This document shows, in pieces, positions 51,993 through 63,678 of a stretch of DNA of 64,000 nt. The notes beneath the pieces are model-generated. The model searched no databases. It was not told the origin of the DNA and saw only the letters and a list, made by a program, of their open reading frames with translations. Source of the stretch: Maea johnstoni (Eukaryota; Annelida; Polychaeta; Spionida; Magelonidae); assembly GCA_963942565.1 (NCBI GenBank), contig OZ012690.1, forward strand, positions 43,387,355-43,451,354, written 5' to 3'. The position numbers were made by a program, and so were the translations under genes. Numbering within the stretch: the stretch's first letter is position 1; the number at the start of each line of letters is the position of its first letter.

Positions 51993-52052
51993 AGAGGTTA
52001 ATTGTCCGGCTCTCACGCGGACGATACGGGTTCAATTCGCCGACTCAGATGA
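51993..52052 (+). other. tRNA-Glu-like Pol III module, left arm (3' part)
   Basis: Together with 50939-50951 (before the CACTA insertion) this formed a tRNA-like sequence with A box tagcctagagg and B box gggttcaattc. It now continues as gaggttaattgtcc, ctctcac, gcggac. The anticodon loop reads CTCTCAC (CTC, Glu). The acceptor and T stems do not pair, so it is not a functional tRNA. The intact inverted copy is at 52839-52913. Confidence 0.6.
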
Positions 52053-52132
52053 CTTTTTTTCATAACTGTAATTTTTTTCTTTTTTTTTTTTGAAGATAGA
52101 AAATGAAACAATTTTGTCTGTCTATATCTGAC

Positions 52133-52316
<184 letters not shown>

Positions 52317-52375
52317 AATATATCCAGTTTCTTCTGCCCCCACACGACCCCCTTCCCCTAGAGAAAAGTGAATAA

Positions 52376-52523
<148 letters not shown>

Positions 52524-52584
52524 ACTTATTCACTTTTCTCTGGGGGGAGGGGGTCGTGTGGGGGCAGAAGAAACTGGATATATT

Positions 52585-52760
<176 letters not shown>

Positions 52761-52838
52761 GGGTCAGATATAGACAGAAAAAATTGTTTCATTTTCTATC
52801 TTCAAAAAAAAAAAGAAAAAAAGTTATGAAAAAAGGTC

Positions 52839-52913
52839 ATCTGAGTCGGCGAATTGAACCCGTATCGTCCGCGTGAGAGCCGGACAATTAACCTCTAGGC
52901 TACGAAGCCAATA
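52839..52913 (-). other. tRNA-Glu-like Pol III module, right arm
   Basis: Minus strand: ggcttcgtagcctagaggtt, attgtccgg, ctctcac, gcggacg, atacgggttcaattcgcc. A box TAGCCTAGAGG and B box GGTTCAATTC fit the Pol III consensus, and the CTC anticodon is in a 7-nt loop with T33. Acceptor and T stems are unpaired, so this is a tRNA-derived promoter as in SINEs, not a tRNA gene. Confidence 0.6.
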
Positions 52914-53682
52914 CTTGATAGGTGGAGAATTTATAACACTAAGTACAAATGTCGTACCAAACTGGAAGTTGGTCGGGGCGTTCTCGAATCATGTTTATCA
53001 TTTGTTAAATACTAGACCCCCCCCCCTCAGGTAAACTTGTGATTTCCTGAGTAACTGATAAGGTGCAAAGTGGCCGTGCTTATGCTCCTTTAATACAGAG
53101 TCGATCTTTCCCCATGCCACTCTCATGACAGGCCTATATACGCTGACCGTCGTAGAGCCGAGTCTGGTCACGACTGCATAATGAAAAGTGAATATTTGCA
53201 ATTCATAAATGAACTATGAAATTCCTCATTCATTTATCAATATTCAATATCAATTATGAATGTTCCAAAATGTCTTTTTTGTCCACTTTTACATGCCATT
53301 TTGGTCACCACATACTATCAAATTCAAATAATGAGTGCTCCCTTGGAAGTGGTGAAGGGGGACATCTAGCGGGAGAAGGGCAAACTATGTGAAACAGCAG
53401 AGAAAATATATTTAAATATTTTTTTCTGCTGTTTTTGGAAAAACGATGGAGAAAATAAATTTAAATTTATTTTTTCTGCTGTTTTTGGAAAAACGTTGGA
53501 GAAAATAAATTTAAATATTTTTTTTCTGCTGTTTTTAGAAAAACGTTAGAGAAAATAAATTTAAATATATTTTTTCTCCTGTTTTTGGAAAAACGTTGGA
53601 GAAAATAAATTTAAATATTTTTTTTCTGCTGTTTTTGGAAAAACGTTGGAGAAAATAAATTTAAATTTTTTTTTCTGCTGTT

Positions 53683-54604
53683 TACTACCTATATAAAAGA
53701 CACCTGAAAAAGCCCGAGCCTACTCTGCAAGTTATGGGGTAGTGCAAAAGATAAATCAAGCTCGTCAAAGTCTGCGCAATATTACTATCAATGAAGTCCA
53801 ACATTCCAATTGGCAGCCTTTTCACCTGTTATTTTAATAGTGCCGTTGAAGTTCGAAAAAATATATAGTAAAGTACGCCATTTATAGCGTAATTAAAGAC
53901 CAGCTGCTTGCGGGGGTCGGATCTACTCTTCTGTCTTGCGTAGATATAGAAATACTGGGCCAGGCTAGTTGATTAGTCAGCAGATAAGTTAAACCAATCA
54001 AATTGTAGTATTTTACAATTGAAAGCCATTCAAAAACGCCTTATAGCTCAACCATTTCGTGCATCGTCGGGTCCTTCAATATGATTTGTCAATATCCGTC
54101 TACCATATTAATATAGCCAATCAGATCCGAGAATTTCCCAGCCGTATAATGGCAGCGCCGGCTGGCCCTTTCGTTTCATATATCTGGTTTAATCTGTAAC
54201 ACAGGCTAATATATCATCTGTTTCAATAAATGCATTCCTTAAATGCACAAACATTTTAAGTCAAATAAGAACCGTCGTCTCAACCTAATTTACCACTTTT
54301 ACAGCTGTAATACAGTTTGGATAGACAATTTAATTTACCCCTTAACTATTAGTTTTAGGAATAAAACGCGCTTTTCACTTCAGTTCGAGCGGGCTCGTCG
54401 TCGGTAAGCTAAATTTTACTCAATTTAAAAGTATATTAAAACTGACATAATCTTCTCATATTGATAGCACCCGGTTGTAACCATTGTCCTACACAGATCA
54501 ATGAAGTATTGATTGTACCCAGGGCAGATAATGTACTAACACATCTGTATGTGAACCCATCCTGTTTGTCTAATGCGTAAAACGGTAAAAACAGCCATGG
54601 ATAC
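53683..54604. other. Unannotated DNA right of the palindrome
   Basis: No gene or repeat recognised in about 900 bp. Confidence 0.5.
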
Positions 54605-55050
54605 AGGCGCCAGTTCCACCAACGTGACTCAGGCTTAAACCTTGGATTAAGAAAAGAATGGATATGTAACGAGAGACCAATTACTATATGCCCTATAGTT
54701 ACATGCTGGCCTCATGCCAGGACTACCAGATAAGGCAGCAGGGCGAGGTCACGTGGGAACAAGGACCAATCAGGGCTCTTGCATCGATTACATTACAGAG
54801 AAACCTTATCTCCACCACCTGCTGGGGGTGCCCAGAGCACCTATTAGCGACTATTAGTTGACACTGGTTGAGGCTAGCATGTTCAGGTTGACCGGCTGGT
54901 TTCCATTCCATGTGTTTGGTCTTCTAAGCTTAAACTTAGGCTCAAGGCTCAACTTCATTGTCTACAACAATATATGCTATTGTTGTAGACCATCAAATAT
55001 AGATTCAGCCTGAGTTTGAGCCTGAGTCACGTTGGGGCAACTGGCCCCTG
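54605..55050. mobile_element. Foldback MITE, 446 bp
   Basis: About 35-bp terminal inverted repeats with few mismatches: left aggcgccagttccaccaacg then tgactcaggctt; right, as reverse complement, aggggccagttgccccaacg then tgactcaggctc. It contains a perfect 13-bp-stem hairpin, gtctacaacaata / tattgttgtagac (54960-54990). No coding capacity. No clear target duplication. Confidence 0.7.
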
Positions 55051-55305
55051 GGGTTTCAACCCACCCCCTGGAAGAAATCCTTTAAATCTATTTGTTTACC
55101 ATGATACCATCCATGCCTGTATAGTGCCCTAACAACGTCTGACACGTAATAAACATGGACTGTCTCCGTTAAATTGTATCAACATAGCGTTTGTTTGAAG
55201 ACCAGGCACCACGCACGTGATACAAAGTAACAAATGCTTACGCGACGTCATGATCTTATCAGCGGGGAAACAGGGAAAGCCATGGGGGAAGGCTGTATGT
55301 TCACA

Positions 55306-55780
55306 CTAGGCAAGTTCCGCTATCCCGTGTACGGCCCCGGGAACGGCTAAAGATAGTGCCACGTCACGCAAAGTGATGCATCGTCATCACTTTGCGTGTA
55401 GCCTGGCGCGGAGCCGATCTCGGGAACCGGCTAAGCAGCGCTGTAGGCCGTAAGTCCAAAACGGCGCAGCTATTTGAATAAATGTGGAATATTAAATTGA
55501 TAATCCACAAAAACATTGATTGCAACATTGAGTTAAATATGTTAACTCAACATTGACCAAGCGGTTTTAAAAAATTTGCCGGTTTTGATGTAGAAATTTC
55601 AAATTTGAAAATAGGCTCCGTTTAGCAGAGATGATCGTCACTTGATTTCTTTAATCAGCTACGGCGTAGCCGTAGTCCCGTCGTAGCGGATTCATATTTT
55701 TACCCACCCGCCTCCGCCTACGGCTCCGTACAAGCTCAGCCGTTCCCGGGGCCGTTCACGGGATAGCGGAATCTGCCTAG
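55306..55780. mobile_element. MITE with 43-bp inverted repeats, 475 bp
   Basis: Left ctaggcaagttccgctatcc...gaacggct and inverted right end ctaggcagattccgctatcc...gaacggct, with about three mismatches in 43 bp. It interrupts satellite unit 1 between atgttcaca and taacaataaat; units 2 and 3 read atgttcacagtaacaata without it (57277-57290, 59160-59173). Inside are two hairpins: cacgcaaagtgat / atcactttgcgtg (about 55365-55399) and one around caacattgagtt / aactcaacattg. No ORF. The exact target duplication is unclear. Confidence 0.8.
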
Positions 55781-56168
55781 TAACAATAAATTGCTTTTCC
55801 GTGGGTCAGTCTTAATGTGGTTTGAATCGTTGAAACTGCCACAATTCATTCTACTTGTCCTGGGAATCTCTTTCAAATCTGTTGAGAAATGAAGATTTTG
55901 CGACAGGTTGAATTTGTAATTTTTATGCCAATTTTTTTCCCTCAATCAGTGCTATCGTATGGTCAGTATGAACTGAAATCATTCGAAGCTACGTCTTTCA
56001 GTGGATCAATTTTAATGCGGTTTGAATCGCTAGAACCGCCACAATTTCTTCTACATGCTTCTCTATTTGCTTTCAAATCTGTTGTGAAATAAAGATTTTG
56101 TGACATGGACTGTCTCCGTTAAATTGTATCAACATAGCGTTTGTTTGAAGACCGGGCACCACACGCGT

Positions 56169-57193
56169 CAGGGGCGGATACACGGCTGAATATGACTGGT
56201 GCCAAAACTGAAAATGGCCACCGGGCATCGTAGATGCTCTGGCAACTCGTGGCACTTAAAATTTGAGATTCTATTGAATTACTTTTCAAAGGATTTAATT
56301 TTATTTCTAGTATTTCTTATCCATATACTGAACCACTCATTACTCACTACTGATCTTTGGAATGGATTTCATAATAAAAAGCTAATTCATCGGTAATATG
56401 TTTCTTTATTTCTGAAACTGTAGTGATTGCTTACATATTACACTTCACATGCAATATCCCTACAGGGTGGGGATAGTGAATACCTCCCAAACCCCCTTAA
56501 TAAATATCCCAATTACTTGATTTTGATTAGTCCATGCCAATCGGCCATCAAACAGTGGGCAAATGAAATGTGCCCTGAATACACTCCATCCAAAACTGGC
56601 AAAAGAGCAATTGGATACCAATATATGTTGCCCAGTATAATCTACCATTAATGTTACAAAACTACCTCCTAATATTGTTCATGATTTCCTAAAAATCTGA
56701 TCCTTAAAATGTTTATACTTGTATACCAAGTTTCCAAAGTCGTCTTCTACTTTAAAGTGAAGAGATGACTTCAGTTGTCCATCTGGCTGAGATATGACTC
56801 GAAACTCTCCAACCGTGGTTGCTTGGTGCTTACCAGCGCTCCTAGCGGCGAGTATAATCACGCGTTTGCCAGGGATTGATAATCATCTCCACAGGAAATT
56901 ACTATCTCCCCCGGCCGATATCTGCCGTCCTTAAATTCCCCATGGAGACTTATTGTGTATGGTGGCCGGTCGCGAGAACACTGTTGAGTTGAGTGCCTCC
57001 TCTTCCTAAATCCACCTGTCCCAAGGTTTTTTTAAGGAAATCTATCTGGGGCATGATGCCCTCCAAATGCTGTCTTAAAAGTGGTGGTATGAACAGGCAG
57101 GGATCAGTTCGCGATTTTGACGGGTGCCAAACATCCACTTTTTGAATTGAGCGGTGACTTGTCACCGGAATCACCGGTGTGGATCCGCCGGTG
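56169..57193. mobile_element. hAT-like non-autonomous element, copy A
   Basis: About 1.02 kb inserted in satellite unit 2. Unit 1 lacks it (caccacgcacgtgatac at 55209-55225). The left end caggggcggatacacgg is typical of hAT termini; the right end as reverse complement reads caccggcggatccacaccgg, so the ends match imperfectly. Flanking acgcgt and gcacgt resemble a decayed duplication. Minus-strand frames inside (56679-56861, with QPDGQLKSSLHFKVEDDFGN; 56950-57348) have no domain I recognise. The element recurs as copy B. Confidence 0.6.
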
Positions 57194-57939
57194 CACGTGA
57201 TACTAAGTAACAAATGCTTACGCGACGTCATGATCATATCAGCGGGGAAACAGGGAAAGCCATGGGGGAAGGCTATATGTTCACAGTAACAATAAATTGC
57301 TTTTCCGTGGGTCAGTCTTAATGTGATTTGAATCGTTGAAACTGCCACAATTCATTCTACTTGTCCTGGGAATCTCTTTCAAATCTGTTGAGAAATGAAG
57401 ATTTTGCGACAGGTTGAATTTGTAATTTTTATGCCAATTTTTTTCCCTCAATCAGTGCTATCTTATGGTCAGTATGAACTGAAATCATCCGAAGCTACGC
57501 CTTTCCGTGGATCAATTTTAATGTGGTTTGAATCGTTAGAACCGCCACAATTTCTTCTACATGCTTCTCGATTTGCTTTCAAATCTGTTGTGAAATAAAG
57601 ATTTTGTGACATGTTGCAATCGTTATAATTTTTATGCCAATTATTTTCCTGTTGAGAAATGAAGATTTTGCGACAGGTTGAATTTGTAATTTTTATGCCA
57701 ATTTTTTTTCCCTCAATCAGTGCTATCTTATGGTCAGTATAAACTGAAATCATCCGAAGCTATGCCTTTCAGTGGATCAATTTTAATGCGGTTTGAATCG
57801 CTAGAACCGCCACAATTTCTTCTACATGCTTCTCGATTTGCTTTCAAATCTGTTGTGAAATAAAGATTTTGTGACATGGACTGTCTCCGTTAAATTGTAT
57901 CAACATAGCGTTTGTTTGAAGACCGGGCACCACGAGCGT

Positions 57940-59076
57940 CAGGGGCGGATACAGGGCTGAATTTGACTGGTGCCAAAACTGAAAATGGCCACCGGGCATC
58001 GTAGATGGTCGGGCAACTCGTGGCACTTAAAATTTGAGATTCTATTGAATTACTTTTCAAAGGATTTAATTTTATTTCTAGTATTTCTTATCCATATACT
58101 GAACCACTCATTACTCACTACTGATCTTTGGAATGGATTTCATAATAAAAAGCTAATTCATCGGTAATATGTTTCTTTATTTCTGAAACTGTAGTGATTG
58201 CTTACATATTACACTTCACATGCAATATCCCTACAGGGTGGGGATAGTGAATACCTCCCAAACCCCCTGAATAAATATCCCAATTACTTGATTTTGATTA
58301 GCCCATGCCAATCGGCCATCAAACAGTGGGCAAATGAAATGTGCCCTTGGGGTTGGGACTATGCAAAATAGGGCAGCTGGTCAGAACACTAATTCCCCCC
58401 CCCCCCCCACCAGGTCCAGGAGATTCAATCAACCGATGCATTTACCTGGCTAATCCTGAATACACTCCATCCAAAACTGGCAAAAGAGCAATTGGATACC
58501 AATATATGTTGCCCAGTATAATCTACCATTAATGTTACAAAACTACCTTCTAATATTGTTCATGATTTCTTAAAAATCTGATCCTTAAAATGTTTATACT
58601 TGTATACCAAGTTTCCAAAGTCGTCTTCTACTTTAAAGTGAAGAGATGACTTCAGTTGTCCACCTGGCTGCGATATGACTTGCAACACTCCAACCGTGGT
58701 TGCTTGGTGCTTACCAGCGCTCCTAGCGGCGAGTATAATCACGTGTTTGCCAGGGATTGATAATCATCTCCACAGGAAATTACTATCTCCCCCGGCCGAT
58801 ATCTGCCGTCCTTATCAATTCCCCATGGAGACTTATTGTGTATGGCGGCTGGTCGCGAGAACACTGTTGAGTTGAGTGCCTCCTCTTCCTAAATCCACCT
58901 GTCCCAAGGGGGTTTTAAGGAAATCTATCCGGGGCATGATGCCCTCCAAATGCTGTCTTAAAAGTGGTGGTTTGAACAGGCAGGGATCAGCTCCCGAATT
59001 TGACCGGTGCCAAACATCCACTTTTTGAATTGAGCGGTGACTTGTCACAGGAATCACCGGTGTGGATCCGCCGGTG
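57940..59076. mobile_element. hAT-like non-autonomous element, copy B
   Basis: Same element as 56169-57193 at the homologous place in satellite unit 3, so it was probably copied with the unit. It differs by a 110-bp extra segment (about 58348-58457, with a run of 16 C) inserted between gtgccc and ctgaatacactcc. The minus frames at 58560-58742 and 58833-59231 match those of copy A with scattered replacement changes and no sign of constraint. Confidence 0.6.
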
Positions 59077-59750
59077 CGCGTGATACTAAGTAACAAATGC
59101 TTACGCGACGTCATGATCATATCAGCGGGGAAACAGGGAAAGCCATGGGGGAAGGCTATATGTTCACAGTAACAATAAATTGCTTTTCCGTGGGTCAGTC
59201 TTAATGTGATTTGAATCGTTGAAACTGCCACAATTCATTCTAATTGTCCTGGGAATCTCTTTCAAATCTGTTGAGAAATGAAGATTTTGCGACAGGTTGA
59301 ATTTGTAATTTTTATGCCAATTTTTTTCCCTCAATCAGTGCTATCGTATGGTCAGTATGAACTGAAATCATCCGAAGCTACGCCTTTCAGTGGATCCATT
59401 TTAATGTGGTTTGAATCGTTAGAACCGCCACAATTTCTTCTACATGCTTCTCGATTTGCTTTCAAATCTGTTGTGAAATAAAGATTTTGTGACATGTTGC
59501 AATCGTTATAATTTTTATGCCAATTATTTTCCTGTTGAGAAATGAAGATTTTGCGACAGGTTGAATTTGTAATTTTTATGCCAATTTTTTTCCCCTCAAT
59601 CAGTGCTATCTTATGGTCAGTATGAACTGAAATCATCCAAAGCTACGCGCTCGCTTCCTTGGCATGCCAGCATCATATTAATGGTCTTTGTGTCCTACAA
59701 GCCTGTGACAAAGCCTAAAATGTGTTTCCTTTCCGCCCTTTATCAGGTCC

Positions 59751-60316
59751 GGTTAGATACCCCGATCTTGAGAAATCTCTTGATCGGGAAGAATCTCCAG
59801 CTCAATAATCTTAATCTCCCTTCTGAAGAGTTCACATCATGTGACATGGTTACCCTGTTTGGGATACTTTTCTCAAACCAAGATTTTCCGGTTAGGTGTA
59901 AATATTCCGTTCGCGGTATAGCATTCAATCTAAATGGGAAGGTCAACTTTTACTGTTGACCTACCAAAAAGCACTCATCCAAAATAAAAATTGGAAATGG
60001 AAGTTAATAATATCTTTATTAACTATGGGATTACTGACTTTAAGCAGAATCTCATGTCCTTAACTGATTTTATTAAAATTTTCCTGTCAGGGTGTCCTGG
60101 CAAAGCATGTAAACAGAGTCAATGGCCTACTGGGAAAGATATTGAGTAAGCTCAAGGCTGCCCAGACATCTGGGAGTTGAGGAAATACCAGCTCAGCAGC
60201 TACCAGGCGGCTGAAGTGCTGAATCTTTAAGAAGTTAGTTTTGTGGCCACGTCTGAATACTTGACAATGTACCCCGATCAGGAGAAATCTCCCTATCCCG
60301 ATCAGGGTATCTAACC
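59751..60316. mobile_element. Foldback element, about 566 bp
   Basis: Left ggttagataccccgatc and right, as reverse complement, ggttagataccctgatc (17 bp, one mismatch). Further inverted similarity extends inward (agaaatct, gatcggg), and outward into the adjacent tandem repeat. The plus frame at 59603-59959 crosses its left end and has no recognisable domain. Confidence 0.5.
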
Positions 60317-60529
60317 AGAACTGTTTATACCAAATGAAGCTGTGAATTACCCAAGAATTATACTCCCTCCTTTGACTTACAGGGGTAGCCAGGGGAGCGT
60401 CTATAGTCGCTTCCAGTACCTAACCAGACCTGTTTATACCAAATGAAGCTGTGAATTACCCAAGAATTATACTCCCTCCTTTGACTAACAGGGGTAGCCA
60501 AGGGAGCGTCTATAGTCGCTTCCAGTACC
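60312..60529. repeat. Tandem duplication, 2 x 109 bp
   Basis: 60312-60420 and 60421-60529 are direct copies with about three mismatches, starting taaccaga and ending ttccagtacc. Confidence 0.9.
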
Positions 60530-60773
60530 TAAAGAGTTAAAATTGTAATATGAACATGAAGGGAAGTAAGCATTAGTTTGGATTTACATTTTGTATTGCA
60601 AGTAACAGTAATATAATATATATTCTGTCAACATTTTAGGACAAAAAATAGTCTCCTGTTTTACATTATATTTCTTTTTTCCAGTAAAATCCTTTGGTAA
60701 GTTCTGTAAGTATATCTAGTTGCTGTAAAATTATTCAGGCGCCACAGTCCCCAGGGAACTGATCATTTACCTG

Positions 60774-60776
<3 letters not shown>

Positions 60777-60823
<47 letters not shown>
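60777..60823. repeat. (GA)n microsatellite
   Basis: About 46 bp of GA. The Arg-Glu frame here is a translation of it. Confidence 0.97.
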
Positions 60824-60824
<1 letters not shown>

Positions 60825-61199
60825 CTATAATTCAGGTTGTTTTGTTCTGTGTCTGCTGTCACGTTTTTACTCCAGTAAACAAGTGGTCAAGGTGGTCCGG
60901 GTAATCAAGTCTGTTCACATATTTCTCAGTACATGTAGGTGGTTACAGGGTCAGAAACCCTCGAGGATAGTAGGATTATTTGACCCATTGACTGTAGTAT
61001 AATCTGATTGATCAACCCAGAGGGGTGCATTACAGGTACGAGGTACTAGTACCTTGCCTGTACAATCGGTTGAAACGTGTAATAAATACCTTGATATAGG
61101 CTCAACTGACCAGGCTCAGCTAAAATTACCGAACTTGACATCGCTTGGAGGATCTGTCCTGTCACACATATCTTGTCAAGTCTCTTTCGTACGCTGGTG

Positions 61200-61400
61200 C
61201 GACATTTGGAGACCCTTGAACTAGTTTGTTTACGCGAGAGTACGCTGACTGAGCGACATGTTGACTGAGCGACGCAAGCACTAAGCAGCCGCGACGCAGA
61301 CCAGTTTTGCGGTCATGTGACGCCTATTTATAGACCCTCGTGACGCAACAAGAATACTTATATTCGTCCCGTAGCAACAGCGAGGTAATATGACTTCGGA
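61200..61400 (+). promoter_or_regulatory. CpG- and GACGC-rich patch with TATA-like box
   Basis: Four GACGC motifs at 61271, 61293, 61319 and 61342, spaced 22-26 bp, surround a TATTTATA (61325-61332). The patch is GC-richer than its surroundings and contains a twice-repeated gactgagcgac. It could be a promoter, but no convincing downstream exon was seen on either strand. Confidence 0.25.
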
Positions 61401-61740
61401 TTGACAAAAACGGCAACAATTCATCTAAGAAATGTATAGTAATGTGGAAATGTATCTAAGATTAAAGAACCCCTTAAAATTCTGGGTATTGATCCACCGT
61501 GTAGTTAGAATAGCGCTGTTTTCATGCCGGCACCCCTTTTTCTGAACGCATATTTTTCCTCTTGCAATGGGAGTACATATACGGTCCATTTTCGGTTGAG
61601 TTGAGCTTCGTGCTCGCACCTCTCCCTGCTGTTGGGTTCCCTAGTGGTTCCTTTGCACCATTGCACCGTATTGGTCTACAACGGCTCGGAGTAGGTGAAC
61701 AAAGAATAGTTCCCAAATTATTTTTTTGCGATGGTCCTTT

Positions 61741-61998
61741 TTTTAAACTCTATCCCTTCACCACCCTCCCCCTCTCCGCCTGTCCTCTTTCCTCCTCCCC
61801 TCCATCTTCCTCTACTCCTCCCTCCCTCCTCTCCTCTCTACTTTTCTCCTTCTTCTTCTACCCTCCCTTCTCTTCTTCTCATCCCTCTCCTGCCCTACCT
61901 TCGCACCCACCTCCCCTGTCTTCCTCCTCCACCCTTTCCCTCTTCATCCCTTTTCTCTCCTATACCATTCCTCATCTTCCCACACCTTTTCTGTAAGA
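61741..61998 (+). repeat. Polypyrimidine tract
   Basis: About 250 bp almost entirely C/T (ccctccccctctccgcctg, ctcctccctccctcctctcc and similar). The Pro/Ser/Leu-rich frames over it (61562-61996, 61731-62030) are low-complexity translations. Confidence 0.92.
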
Positions 61999-62430
61999 CT
62001 CCCCCACCCACATATATATCTCACAATTGAACGTAGCTTTGATTCACAAGCTACGTGGGTTATTGATGTGCTGGCTTCTTTCCTGACATGTTATCCATGG
62101 GTGTTTGTACAACCAGGTACTGGGCAGATGTCCGGTCGACTTGTGCAGGAATTAACTGTCTGTACTGTATATTTGCATTTCCCTTTGGTAAGTGTAGTTT
62201 CATCAGAAATATATTACATGCATTAACGCCGCTCGTCTATACTAGCCTCTAAACAGGGAAACTGTTTGAGGATGCATGTTTAGTGTATAATTCATGGACC
62301 AGTGAACCAACAACGCTTTAAACACATTTTATACAATGTTTGCAAAGGAGATTCCAAACACAGAACGCGTTATGGAGGGTTGCTTCTGCAACTGAAAGAC
62401 TGCTTGAAACCATTCGTGAAGAGAAGGGTA

Positions 62431-62636
62431 CTGTATAACTGGTTAATTTGGTGTGGTTTTTAATTTGGCGTTTTTGGCGAATGCCCATCAACGCCAAATT
62501 AAAGATTGCATAAAAATATGTCTACATAAAGATGGCGTTGTTCTGACTGCACCAGACGCCAAAATAAATACAGGGAAAATACTTTTTTGAAAAAAAACGC
62601 CAACTTAAGTACACGCCAAATTAACCAGTTACACAG
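62431..62636. mobile_element. Tc1/mariner-type MITE, 206 bp
   Basis: Ends ctgtataactggttaatttg and, inverted, ctgtgtaactggttaatttg. Flanked on both sides by TA (62429-62430 and 62637-62638), the target duplication used by Tc1/mariner elements. The interior has several (t)ttggcgt motifs in both orientations and no ORF. Confidence 0.8.
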
Positions 62637-62644
62637 TATTTCTT

Positions 62645-62700
62645 ACCGGTTACGGGTTTCTATCTCGTTGCGATAAGACCTAAGCTGTTGAAAGCGACGT
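62645..62700 (+). mobile_element. SINE-tail-like segment
   Basis: gggtttctatctcgttgcga then taagctgttgaaagcgacgt then aaaaaccca. The same block, diverged, is in the UGT units (10185-10275 and counterparts, minus strand). Its head is missing here. Confidence 0.5.
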
Positions 62701-63027
62701 AAAAACCCATACCTTCCCTCCTTAACCCAATATGCATGTTTTTGCATTGGCACTTTGTGTACTTTTCACTTTTTTGCTCCTTAAGATCAAATTACTCTCA
62801 CCTAACGACATTGGTAAGGAAGTCATCTTCTTGTCATGAAAAAAATTAAGTTCACTTTATTTAAAACTGAACGAAACTTTAACGAATTTCTACTAATTAC
62901 GAAGATAAATGAAGAAATATATACCGATTGGCCCTTCGATTGTATGGAAGTAATACCGGTGGGAAATTGCGTGGTGATGAAATCTCTTGGTGGCGAAATC
63001 TCCAGTTCGGGGCCTGCCCTGATGGCC

Positions 63028-63250
63028 GAGTGGTATAAGTCATTGCTACTGACGGCTAGCTGTCTCTCACCACTGCCTGGGTACGAATCACACTCGGTGT
63101 ATGTGAGAAAGTTGCCAGTGACTTGGGGTTAGGCGGTGGTTTTGCCGGTTACTCTGGTTTCCTCCACCAGTTACAACTGGCTAGTTACGAATTAGCCGCA
63201 ATATGGCAGAAAAGGTGATGAAAAACTAAATTCCAAATTCCAAATTCCCA
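63028..63250 (+). mobile_element. tRNA-derived SINE
   Basis: Head gcctgccctgatggccgagt with A box TGGCCGAGTGG (Ser/Leu-type tRNA start) and B box gggtacgaatca about 50 nt later. A body with ttactctggtttcctccacc, a phrase shared with many invertebrate SINE cores, follows. The tail is three to four repeats of AAATTCC (63225-63250). It looks nearly full length. The 98-codon frame at 62836-63132 runs through it and is not a gene. Confidence 0.75.
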
Positions 63251-63636
63251 TAATAAAGACTGATTTACAACTTAATTGTGTTGCTTGCACATTTTGTCGT
63301 AGGTTTCTAAATGTTAATAATTCAAAAATAATCATTGCATGGGGGTTTAAAATCTGTGCGTTCCTCCCCCCTACTTTTTCTGGAATAGCCCCAAATGGTT
63401 TATTACCAATCCAGATTAAAGTAATCATTACCCTCTATATCAAAAACATATTTTCAGGAGAAGTCAGTGGTTCCCTGCTGACTATTCTCCAGTCATTTTA
63501 GTTTTCACCTCGAAATGAGATGAAGAACCAGCTCTTAACATTTCCCATCAAAAGTATGACATAAGAACAGTTATCAACAATTTAACGTCGGTGGTTCGCT
63601 CCGGCTACCACTATAAACCCCTGGCCGCTTCCTGCG

Positions 63637-63678
63637 TGGCCTGCCCTGATGGCCGTGTGGTCTGAGGCGTTGCCAATA
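63637..63678 (+). mobile_element. Truncated SINE head
   Basis: gcctgccctgatggccgtgt then ggtctgaggcgttgcc, the same head as at 63028, broken off before the B box at an atatatat run. Confidence 0.6.

Larger units (their letters stand above)
55153..59640. repeat. Three-unit satellite with a basic period of about 480 bp, interrupted by elements
   Basis: The start acatggactgtctccgtt recurs at 55153, 56103 and 57874. Without inserted elements the unit is about 480 bp. It contains cgacgtcatgatc, aagccatgggggaagg, gtaacaataaattgctttt, and two diverged sub-copies of a block with gttgaatttgtaatttttatgcc and tttgaatcg. In the second and last units the sub-block is amplified again (57655-57870; 59535-59640). 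The recurring short frames in this region are by-products of the repetition. Confidence 0.85.

Noticed and set aside
52839-52913. Functional tRNA-Glu gene
   Set aside because: Boxes and anticodon loop fit, but acceptor and T stems do not pair.
61562-61996. Pro/Ser-rich 144-codon frame
   Set aside because: Low-complexity translation of the polypyrimidine tract.
62836-63132. 98-codon frame ending in the SINE
   Set aside because: The second half is SINE sequence and no domain is present.
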